Positions 1 through 6,044 of a stretch of 6,149 bases of DNA are shown here, piece by piece. How positions within the stretch are numbered: the first letter of the stretch is position 1; the number at the start of each line of letters is the position of its first letter. The stretch comes from Lentisphaerota bacterium. Lineage in GTDB: Bacteria > Verrucomicrobiota > Lentisphaeria > Victivallales > GWF2-50-93. The position numbers were made by a program, and so were the translations under genes. The stretch is from NCBI GenBank assembly GCA_025360875.1, contig JANYBI010000498.1, forward strand, positions 1 to 6,149, given 5' to 3'. A model generated the notes under the pieces. It was not told the origin of the DNA. It did no database searches and saw only the letters and a program-made list of their open reading frames with translations.

Positions 1-432
1 GGAGGCTTCTGGATAAGGTTTGCAGCGAAATTCATCGACGGACTTATTCTTATGCTCATAGGCCTCCCTCTTACGATAATCGGTGTGATCATACCTCCGA
101 TGGTCAAGGGTTCCGCCAATGAGACGATCATCGTGCTTGCGTTCACGCTCCTGAACTGGACTTTAAGCATAGGTTTAGGAATGTTGTATTGCGCCTGGTT
201 CCTTGTCAAGAAGAATGCAACTCCTGGCAAGATGGCCCTGGGATTGAAGGTCATCAACGCCGACGGCACCGGGAAAATCAGCGTGGGAAAGGCGATCGGA
301 CGCTATTTTGCATGTGACTGGCTCAGCGGAATGCTCACTTTGTTCATCGGGTACATCATGGCAGGTTTTGATGCCGAGAAGAGGGCGCTCCACGATCGGA
401 TCTGCAATACGAGGGTGGTCTATAAGGAATGA
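1..432 (+). CDS. RDD family integral membrane protein (5' end missing)
   Basis: The reading frame is open from base 1 and stops at TGA 430-432, giving 143 visible residues. The true start must lie upstream, because the first visible residues (GGFWIRFAAKFIDGLIL) already form RDD helix 1. R6 sits at the head of the helix and D13 in its middle, as the family definition requires. Further hallmarks are ATPGKMALGLKV at window residues 73-84, where RDD proteins usually carry an ATPGK..LGL.V motif, and LHDRICNTRVV near the C terminus, matching the usual HD.i..T.VV ending. Hydrophobic segments at about residues 11-35, 45-69 and 105-122 fit three or four membrane helices. RDD proteins are poorly understood membrane proteins and often sit next to moxR/DUF58 genes, as here. 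The stop overlaps the next start (ATGA 429-432), so translation is probably coupled. An internal ATG at 52 would cut off the conserved first helix and is rejected as the start. No specific function can be assigned. Confidence 0.9.
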   Translation, partial: GGFWIRFAAKFIDGLILMLIGLPLTIIGVIIPPMVKGSANETIIVLAFTLLNWTLSIGLGMLYCAWFLVKKNATPGKMALGLKVINADGTGKISVGKAIGRYFACDWLSGMLTLFIGYIMAGFDAEKRALHDRICNTRVVYKE

Positions 433-1004
433 TGCCCGAACTGAAATGTCCAAAATGCCAGAAGCTTCTTGCTCCGGAATCCATTCCCGGGGACGGTGCC
501 GTGACTTGCCCCTGGTGCCGTGGAAAAATCCACATCCACATCTTCCCGGCCTTCTTCAGGGATTTTGAAAAAGGGCAGCTCCCTGAAAAAATAGTGGTGG
601 ACAGCGAGGCGGTCTGTTTTTTCCATCTGGAGAAATCCGCAGTTACAAGCTGTTCGAAATGCGGGGTGTTCCTATGCAAGCTCTGCGAACTTGACATCGG
701 GGGCAAGCTATTATGCCCCAAATGTTTCGAAGCCGGCAAGAAGGAGATAGCGACTTTCACAAAGGAGGCGTTCCTATATGACGAACTTTTCTACTTCCTT
801 TCGCTGATCGGCCTTTTGACCTGCTATTTTTCATGGCTGATTCTTCCGATATCTTTCATCGGAAGCATATACTGCTGGAAAAAGATCAAAACTCCCTATG
901 CCAGACGCAAGTGGAGGTTTGTAGCGGCGATGATCATCTCGGTGCTGGGGCTGGGACTGATTGGATTTCTGATTGTCGCCACGGTTTCGGGTTTGATAAA
1001 GTAG
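429..1004 (+). CDS. zinc ribbon plus B-box zinc-finger membrane protein
   Basis: This encodes 191 residues. An N-terminal zinc ribbon is formed by C7-x2-C10 and C27-x2-C30. It is followed by a B-box-like double zinc site: C63-x2-H66-x8-C75-x2-C78-x4-C83-x2-C86-x9-C96-x2-C99, eight ligands for two zinc ions. The C-terminal half has a hydrophobic hairpin at about residues 121-150 and a further helix at about 164-188, separated by a basic loop (KKIKTPYARRKWR). This suggests the zinc fingers face the cytoplasm. B-box fingers usually mediate protein-protein contacts, so an adaptor role in a membrane complex is a reasonable inference; no enzyme motif is seen. The start ATG at 429 overlaps the RDD stop, and an immediately following ATG at 432 is equally possible. 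GAGGGTGG at 411-418 could serve as ribosome-binding site. The gene is related in design to the B-box gene at 1606-2061, with identical B-box spacing, but it has an extra zinc ribbon and more membrane segments. Confidence 0.87.
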   Translation: MMPELKCPKCQKLLAPESIPGDGAVTCPWCRGKIHIHIFPAFFRDFEKGQLPEKIVVDSEAVCFFHLEKSAVTSCSKCGVFLCKLCELDIGGKLLCPKCFEAGKKEIATFTKEAFLYDELFYFLSLIGLLTCYFSWLILPISFIGSIYCWKKIKTPYARRKWRFVAAMIISVLGLGLIGFLIVATVSGLIK

Positions 1005-1011
1005 CAATTAT

Positions 1012-1015
1012 GAGG
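1012..1015 (+). promoter_or_regulatory. ribosome-binding site (GAGG) for the gene at 1021
   Basis: GAGG lies five bases before the ATG at 1021, inside the 16-base gap between genes. This supports 1021 as the start over the out-of-frame ATG at 1010. Confidence 0.6.
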
Positions 1016-1020
1016 TTTCC

Positions 1021-1554
1021 ATGGACACATACAGGAAGCTGGCGAAAATAAGTACCCCGTTCGGTCTGTTTACAAGTGCCAAACAGATATGGAAGGCTGA
1101 AGATCATTTTCTAATATCACATCAGCGCAGTCCGTTCCTTGAGGAATACCGCAGATATTACTTCAAGGACATCCAGTATATCACGGTCTGCAAGACTAAG
1201 GCTGGGTACATCATGTATTCTGTCATATCGTTGCTCCTGTTGCTTTCGCTGGGGGGGATTGTATTTTTCTACATCGAAAAAATGGAGGAGGGAGTGATTG
1301 TTTTTGAAATTATATCAGCTGCCCTTTTTATTATTCTGCTCTTTATCATCATTTTCTGCGGATCATCCTCGAAGACTGTAATTAAAACTATTGCCGGAGA
1401 TGACAAGGAAGCCTTCAGGGGATTCTACAGGAAAACCTTGAAGGTAGTGAAACTCATGAAGGAGCAGATAACCGAGGCGCAAGGGGCGATGCCCGTGAAG
1501 GAGCCGATCCCGCCGCCTCAGCAGGAAACACTGCCGGGTAATATTGGAACGTAA
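1021..1554 (+). CDS. two-helix membrane protein of unknown function with YRRYYFKDIQ motif
   Basis: This encodes 177 residues and matches no named family I can assign with confidence. Visible structure: a soluble N-terminal part (1-60) containing WKAEDHFLISH (24-34) and EEYRRYYFKDIQYITV (41-56), then two hydrophobic helices at about 64-85 and 92-113. A basic, probably helical segment follows (about 117-154, ending ITEAQG), and then a proline- and glutamine-rich tail (PVKEPIPPPQQE). The N-terminal pattern of short strands followed by a DIQ.I strand loosely recalls small bacterial PH-like membrane proteins. From memory, similar proteins with a Y.RFYF.DIQ motif occur beside B-box zinc-finger genes in Verrucomicrobiota-like genomes; this is not verified. 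The start at 1021 has a GAGG site five bases upstream. The gene lies between the two B-box genes, so a shared complex with them is plausible. There is no signal peptide, and the N terminus is probably cytoplasmic. Confidence 0.82.
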   Translation: MDTYRKLAKISTPFGLFTSAKQIWKAEDHFLISHQRSPFLEEYRRYYFKDIQYITVCKTKAGYIMYSVISLLLLLSLGGIVFFYIEKMEEGVIVFEIISAALFIILLFIIIFCGSSSKTVIKTIAGDDKEAFRGFYRKTLKVVKLMKEQITEAQGAMPVKEPIPPPQQETLPGNIGT

Positions 1555-1605
1555 GATATTTCGGATTTATTATTTGGGCGGGGCTAATGAAAGGCACTCG
1601 GATAA

Positions 1606-2061
1606 ATGGATGAGCCAATTGGAAAAGTCCAGTTTCCGTTGGGAGAAGCCCAGTCCTCCAGCCGCCAGATGGTGGTTGAAAATGGAGTATCGAGTTCTCC
1701 TAGGCCGCATTTTGAAGTCGGCTCGAACAAACTGAAACACACCAGATGTGAATACCACGGGGACCGCGAGGCGGCGGCGCGATGCCCGGAATGCTCCGGT
1801 TTCTTCTGCAGGGAATGTGTCACGGAACACAACGGCAGAATGCTCTGCCTGAAATGCCTGAGGAAAAACCTCGATTCGCTCCGCGGAAAGGGCAAGGGGC
1901 TGGGCTTCTACATGATGGCCGCCGCATTCCTGATCAGCATGATGTCCTCCTGGTACTTCTTCTTCCAGATATCAGTGTTTCTCGCTTCAATTCCACAGAA
2001 ATACCACGACGGCTCGGTGGTCACCGGTCAGGCCTCCACCGAGAAACCGAGGGGGCATTGA
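1606..2061 (+). CDS. B-box zinc-finger protein with one membrane helix
   Basis: This encodes 151 residues. The first ~44 are polar and probably disordered, rich in serine with few hydrophobic clusters. The B-box-like module follows: C48-x2-H51-x8-C60-x2-C63-x4-C68-x2-C71-x9-C81-x2-C84, exactly the ligand spacing of the zinc finger in the gene at 429-1004. A basic stretch (RGKGKG) precedes one hydrophobic helix at about 99-128, and a short polar tail begins IPQKYHDG. The basic flank suggests a cytoplasmic zinc finger and an outward-facing tail. The likely role, by inference, is protein binding at the membrane. The start at 1606 is supported by GAAAGG at 1589-1594, 11 bases upstream. A later in-frame ATG at 1669 has no obvious ribosome-binding site but cannot be excluded, because the residues before it are not conserved-looking. 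The 51-base gap before this gene (1555-1605) shows no clear promoter or hairpin. Confidence 0.85.
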   Translation: MDEPIGKVQFPLGEAQSSSRQMVVENGVSSSPRPHFEVGSNKLKHTRCEYHGDREAAARCPECSGFFCRECVTEHNGRMLCLKCLRKNLDSLRGKGKGLGFYMMAAAFLISMMSSWYFFFQISVFLASIPQKYHDGSVVTGQASTEKPRGH

Positions 2062-2074
2062 GGCAAATAAACCT

Positions 2075-3874
2075 ATGGCGTTTTCGGAGAAGACGCATGG
2101 AATAACGTTCGAAACAAGTTTTCGATGGATGAATGGACTGATGGATGTTGAAAGTTCCTGCATGACCGATTCAACATGGCGACTGGAAAGCACGATGGCG
2201 TATAAGAACAAAAAAATGAAGTTTAACGCGAAGGACGGTTTTTCCGGACGGACGGCGATTGACATCGTCGAGGAATCCTTCAACATTCTGCGCCAGAACT
2301 GGAAGGAACTCCTCCCCCTTCACATGATCGGCATGGTGCCTTTTGTTGCCGGGCTTGTACTTTTCGTAAACGACATGTCGTTCTCGGTGCTGGCGTTCGA
2401 CAAGGCTGGCGAATATTCGTTTATGATGGTGTTGCTATTCATGTGGAAGAATTTCATCCAGTCGCTTTTCTGCCGGAAAGTAACCGGCAAATTGATCATG
2501 AGTGAAGCTGATGGGGAGCCTTTCGACTTGCGCGCCACGGTCAAAATTTTCGTTTCACAGGGAATTGTCCAGACGGCCGGACTTTTCATAAGGTTCATAT
2601 CGTTGATATTATTCGTCACAATTCCGCTGACCAGCGCCTTCTTTAATTCGTTTGCCGTATTCATCGCCTCGGAAAATGGGGATATCAGGAAAAGCATTTC
2701 CAAGTCATTCCGGCATATGTTGTACATGCTCCATCAGAACTGCTTTTTGCAGGTGATCTTCTTCTGTGTCGGACTGATGACGGCGGTCAACGCGGTGACC
2801 ATCATCTTTGCAATCTCATGGTTCATCAAGACTTTTCTTGGCATGGAAAGCACCTTCTCCCTGGGCAGTTCCGCCATTTATTTTAACATTGTTTTCAACA
2901 CCACGTTCCTGTCGGTTTTATTTGGGATAGTCCTGCTTGTCGTTGACCCGATTGTGAAGACTGCATTTACGGTACGCGTGTTCTATGAAGAATCGGCTAC
3001 GAAAGGCTACGACATAATCGCGGACTTCGCAAGAATTTCGGGATCCATGCTTTCCCGTCATGCAGTGTCTATTGCAATGGTGCTGTCGGTATTTCTGACT
3101 CTGCCTGCGGCTGCAGCTGGAAACACTATCCCTCTGTCCGCGGATTCTACGGGAACTGTTTCACCCATTCCGCCAGAGGAAATCCGCAGTTCCCTTGACA
3201 AGGTACTGAAGGAAAGGCAATTCTCCTGGCACATGCCTCCCGTGGAGGAGATGAAGGAAAATCCCGCCGGGATATGGCTGACAATCGAAAGATATCTAGA
3301 GAAAGTTAAGGAGTTCATGGACGAAGTGCTGGAATTCCTGGGCGGATATTTCTTCAAAAAAGGTGGAGAAAGAACATGGAAGCGTCTTGTCGGGGAAAAC
3401 GCCGTTCTGATCTCGATCGTCCTTGCCGCAGCCGCGGTGGCGGTGTTCCTGCTAATCTATTTTTTGAAGAGGAATCGCGCGAAAAGACATGCAGCTGTCG
3501 CAGTTGCGGGAATCGCGCGGAAAATTGCGATCGAGGATATTTCGGCCGACAAGCATGATGATTCGGAATGGGCTAGGATGGCGCTCGACTTTATTGCGGG
3601 AGGGGACATGAAATCGGCGTTGAGGGCCTTTTTCATGGCATGTCTGAGCACGCTATCCACAAAGAATATCCTCGTCCTGAACAGGGCGAAGACGAACAGC
3701 GACTATTACAGGGAGCTCCGGAGAAAGATGAGGAGAAGACCTGAAATAGCCTCTGTGTTCCATGAAAACCTCATCGTTTTCGAAAAGGTGTGCTACGGAA
3801 AAGGCGATGTCGACGCGGAGGTTCTCGAATCATTCAGGAAAAACTATGAACTGCTCAAAGGCTTTCAAACATGA
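2075..3874 (+). CDS. multi-pass membrane protein with C-terminal DUF4129-like domain
   Basis: This encodes 599 residues from the first ATG. An amphipathic start (GFSGRTAIDIVEESFNILRQ, about 55-74) leads into five or six hydrophobic segments between about 80 and 290. A signal-peptide-like helix follows at 325-349 (basic SRH, hydrophobic core, LPAAAAG). Next comes a predicted extracytoplasmic segment (350-440) containing PPEEIRSSLDKVLKERQFSW, of the kind often found ahead of DUF4129. A last helix at about 443-463 is followed by basic residues (KRNRAKRH). The C-terminal ~100 residues match the DUF4129 pattern: GDMKSALRAFFMACL (510-524), LNRAKTNSDYYRELRR (535-550), VFEKVCYGKGDVD (568-580). DUF4129 proteins accompany moxR/DUF58 genes, and their function is unknown. 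The start is uncertain. ATG 2075 has GAGG at 2060-2063, while ATG 2195 (residue 41, preceded by GGAAAG at 2185-2190) or 2216 (residue 48) would begin closer to the conserved-looking region. The stop overlaps the next start (ATGA). Confidence 0.85.
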   Translation: MAFSEKTHGITFETSFRWMNGLMDVESSCMTDSTWRLESTMAYKNKKMKFNAKDGFSGRTAIDIVEESFNILRQNWKELLPLHMIGMVPFVAGLVLFVNDMSFSVLAFDKAGEYSFMMVLLFMWKNFIQSLFCRKVTGKLIMSEADGEPFDLRATVKIFVSQGIVQTAGLFIRFISLILFVTIPLTSAFFNSFAVFIASENGDIRKSISKSFRHMLYMLHQNCFLQVIFFCVGLMTAVNAVTIIFAISWFIKTFLGMESTFSLGSSAIYFNIVFNTTFLSVLFGIVLLVVDPIVKTAFTVRVFYEESATKGYDIIADFARISGSMLSRHAVSIAMVLSVFLTLPAAAAGNTIPLSADSTGTVSPIPPEEIRSSLDKVLKERQFSWHMPPVEEMKENPAGIWLTIERYLEKVKEFMDEVLEFLGGYFFKKGGERTWKRLVGENAVLISIVLAAAAVAVFLLIYFLKRNRAKRHAAVAVAGIARKIAIEDISADKHDDSEWARMALDFIAGGDMKSALRAFFMACLSTLSTKNILVLNRAKTNSDYYRELRRKMRRRPEIASVFHENLIVFEKVCYGKGDVDAEVLESFRKNYELLKGFQT

Positions 3875-5085
3875 AGTGGATGAAAAAACATCTTATTGTC
3901 TTTAGCATCCTGCTGGTTGTCCTGATGGTCTGGACGATGGCGGAAATCATGCAGCAGCGCTTTTCAAGGGGTGACATCTATCCTCCATATTCGAGCATGA
4001 GGGTCGATCCTTTCGGAACCAAGGCGCTCTACAAAACCTACACCCTGGCAAATAACGGGAATACAGGAAGAAACATGCGCCCATTCAGGGAACTTGCAGT
4101 AAAAAACGATACCACCCTCATAATTCCGGGCGTACATCCGGTACTGTTTACAAATCCGGATATTTTTCTTAATACCGAGGGATTCGACCAGGATATCTAC
4201 AATTTCGTCCTGAACGGCGGCAGGCTCGCAATATTCCTCATGAATCCGGATGAAAAACATTTGGGCGAAGGGGATGGCGGGAGAAAGAAGAAATCCCTAA
4301 GCAATAAAGCCGGGGAAAAGCATGTCCTGGGCAATAAGACGGCCTTCAGGATCAAAGAGAAGCTCAATCTGGAATTCCGCCCGCTGGGAATCTCCACTGA
4401 ATCCCGGCTGGCAGTTCCCGAAGAAAAGTTCAGGAAGACTTTCAGGCCCGTGCCGCTCTATTCGACCATATATCTTGACCTGCCACAGGACAGCTGGGAA
4501 ACCGTTTTCATGTATGGCGGGAAAACGATTCTCGCCGAAAGGATGATTGGAAAGGGAAGCGTGGTCGTAGGCACGGACAGCTACATGATATCGAACGAGG
4601 CGCTTTTCAAAAATCCAGATCCGCAATTCCTGAGCTGGCTCGCGGGAACGCATCGCACAATCATTTTCGACGAATATCTCAATGGCATGAACGAGGAAAG
4701 GAATATCGTCTGGCTGGTGAAAGAGAGCAGTCTTGGCGCCTTCATCGCAGTCATGCTGCTGATTATAATCCTGATGCTGTGGAAAAACTTTTTAACCGTT
4801 TCAAACATCCGCGTGGACTGCGCTGCCACCGGCGGCAATGTGATAAGTTCCACGTGCGGCAGTTTCAGAGGACTTGTGAACCTTCTCGGCATGTCCGTCG
4901 GGAAAAAGAAGATTATTAATGTCTGCTACGACGAATGGTCCAGGAGCGCGAACCTGACGAACATGTCTTCCGACATCGTGAAGGAAGTCGGGGAAATCAT
5001 AGGAAAAAGCCATGAAAGGCCTAGTGACATATACAACAAAATCTGCGCGGTAATACGCGAAAGGAGGTTTGGTAGAAAATCATGA
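3871..5085 (+). CDS. DUF4350-like membrane protein
   Basis: This encodes 404 residues. An N-terminal signal-anchor helix (about 7-26) is followed by an extracytoplasmic domain. That domain has the DUF4350 signature SSMRVDPFGTKALYKTY (41-57), NMRPF (68-72), TTLIIPG (81-87) and the glycine-rich FVLNGGRLAIF (112-122). Later come a strand-rich segment VVVGTDSYMISNEAL (231-245) and IIFDEYLNG (264-272), a usual DUF4350 landmark. A second helix at about 288-305 leads to a ~100-residue cytoplasmic tail. The fold resembles the class-I glutamine-amidotransferase-like domain of gliding-type ABC proteins, but no catalytic triad is evident, so binding rather than catalysis is likely. Residues 128-151 form a lysine- and glycine-rich insertion. 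The start overlaps the DUF4129 stop (ATGA 3871-3874), and AAAGG at 3857-3861 may act as ribosome-binding site. DUF4350 genes usually lie between DUF4129 and moxR genes, exactly as here. The specific role is unknown. Confidence 0.87.
   Translation: MKWMKKHLIVFSILLVVLMVWTMAEIMQQRFSRGDIYPPYSSMRVDPFGTKALYKTYTLANNGNTGRNMRPFRELAVKNDTTLIIPGVHPVLFTNPDIFLNTEGFDQDIYNFVLNGGRLAIFLMNPDEKHLGEGDGGRKKKSLSNKAGEKHVLGNKTAFRIKEKLNLEFRPLGISTESRLAVPEEKFRKTFRPVPLYSTIYLDLPQDSWETVFMYGGKTILAERMIGKGSVVVGTDSYMISNEALFKNPDPQFLSWLAGTHRTIIFDEYLNGMNEERNIVWLVKESSLGAFIAVMLLIIILMLWKNFLTVSNIRVDCAATGGNVISSTCGSFRGLVNLLGMSVGKKKIINVCYDEWSRSANLTNMSSDIVKEVGEIIGKSHERPSDIYNKICAVIRERRFGRKS
5061..5067 (+). promoter_or_regulatory. strong Shine-Dalgarno sequence (AAGGAGG) upstream of moxR
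   Basis: AAGGAGG is the best match to the anti-Shine-Dalgarno sequence seen before any start in the window. It lies inside the end of the DUF4350 gene, 14 bases before ATG 5082, longer than the usual 5-10. No in-frame alternative start lies between it and 5082. Confidence 0.55.
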
Positions 5086-6044
5086 AGACACTGAATGAAC
5101 TGAAAACAGTGCTATCCGAGACCAAGTCGGAAATAGCTAAGGTGCTGATCGGCCAGGAAGATGTCATCGATCTGGTCCTCGTCACAATCATGTCCGGTTC
5201 CCATGCCCTCATCGAGGGAGTTCCTGGCATCGCCAAGACATTGCTTGTGAGGACGTTGGCCAGGACGATGGACTGCGATTCCAAGAGGATCCAGTTCACT
5301 CCGGACCTGATGCCGTCCGACATAATCGGCACTAACGTCTTCAACCTGCAGAAGAATGAATTCAACCTTGTGGAAGGGCCTGTCTTCACTTCATTACTCC
5401 TCGCAGATGAGATAAACAGGGCACCCGCCAAGACACAGTCCGCGCTGCTGCAGTGCATGCAGGAGCGAAAAGTCACAATCGACGGAAAGGACTATCAGCT
5501 CGACCGGAACTTCACGGTTTTCGCGACATTGAACCCCATTGAATACGAAGGCACCTATCCTCTGCCTGAGGCGCAGAAGGACAGGTTCCTGATGATGATC
5601 AACATGGGGTATCCCGAGCGCAGCGACGAGCTTGAACTTGCGAAGAGGATGCTCGAGGGAAATTCCCCCGAAAAGATCCTTGATTCCGGGGCGGTCCGGA
5701 GCGTGATCAGTTCCGAATCGCTTCCGGAACTGCAGGCTTCGCTCAGCTCGGTCGTTATAAGGGAGGAGATAGTCAACTATATCGTCGAGATAGTCAGGCG
5801 GACCAGGGATAATCCGGCGATTCTTGCGGGCGCCAGCCCGAGGGCGACGCAAGCATTGGTGATGAGTTCCAGAATTTATGCCGTTCTGAACGGAAGGGAT
5901 TTCGTGACGCCCGACGACATAAAGGCACTCGCCGGTCCTGTCCTCTGCCACCGGATAATCATCCGGCCCGAATTCGAGATTGAAGGTCTTGATGCTAAGA
6001 ATACAGTTAAACAAGTGATTGAGGCTATAGCAGTTCCAAGATGA
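5082..6044 (+). CDS. moxR: MoxR family AAA+ ATPase
   Basis: This encodes a complete 320-residue MoxR-type ATPase of usual length. In order: an N-terminal helical region and VLIGQEDVID (21-30); Walker A GVPGIAKT (46-53); FTPDLMPSDIIGTNVF (72-87), the typical MoxR Q.TPDL.PSD..G region; Walker B LLLADE (105-110), directly followed by the MoxR signature INRAPAKTQSALLQCMQE (111-128); sensor 1 ATLNPIEYEGTYPLPEAQ (148-165); the candidate arginine finger DRF (167-169); and sensor 2 GASPRATQAL (250-259). All nucleotide-binding residues are present, so it should be active. MoxR ATPases are cytoplasmic hexameric chaperones that act on metal-cofactor proteins or VWA-domain partners. The client here is unknown, but the downstream gene probably encodes the DUF58 partner. 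The start overlaps the DUF4350 stop (ATGA 5082-5085) and has AAGGAGG 14 bases upstream. The usual ALLEAMQE reads ALLQCMQE, a mild variation. Confidence 0.96.
   Translation: MKTLNELKTVLSETKSEIAKVLIGQEDVIDLVLVTIMSGSHALIEGVPGIAKTLLVRTLARTMDCDSKRIQFTPDLMPSDIIGTNVFNLQKNEFNLVEGPVFTSLLLADEINRAPAKTQSALLQCMQERKVTIDGKDYQLDRNFTVFATLNPIEYEGTYPLPEAQKDRFLMMINMGYPERSDELELAKRMLEGNSPEKILDSGAVRSVISSESLPELQASLSSVVIREEIVNYIVEIVRRTRDNPAILAGASPRATQALVMSSRIYAVLNGRDFVTPDDIKALAGPVLCHRIIIRPEFEIEGLDAKNTVKQVIEAIAVPR

Noticed and set aside
356..760. Minus-strand open frame of 134 codons
   Set aside because: It is antisense to the RDD end and the zinc-finger gene, shows no domain pattern, and the + strand has clear zinc-ligand patterns.
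1555..1605. Possible internal promoter in the 51-base gap
   Set aside because: No paired -35 and -10 elements at proper spacing could be found. The repeated TCGGAT (1561-1566, 1598-1603) is too short to mean anything.
1544..1735. Small + strand open frame of 63 codons overlapping the 5' end of the second B-box gene
   Set aside because: It overlaps genes on both sides in another frame, has no recognisable motif, and is less supported than the B-box frame starting at 1606.
2109..2125. Inverted repeat TCGAAA-CAAGT-TTTCGA as a terminator or operator
   Set aside because: The stem is only six A/T-rich base pairs with no following T run, too weak for a terminator. It is kept only as part of the start-site question.
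2201..2206. TATAAG as a -10 promoter element
   Set aside because: It lies at or inside the DUF4129 coding region, and no TTGACA-like -35 is present about 17 bases upstream.
5394..6014. Long open frame on the minus strand (206 codons)
   Set aside because: It lies wholly antisense to moxR, whose frame has complete AAA+ motifs. The translated product has no recognisable domain, and the open frame is a by-product of codon bias.
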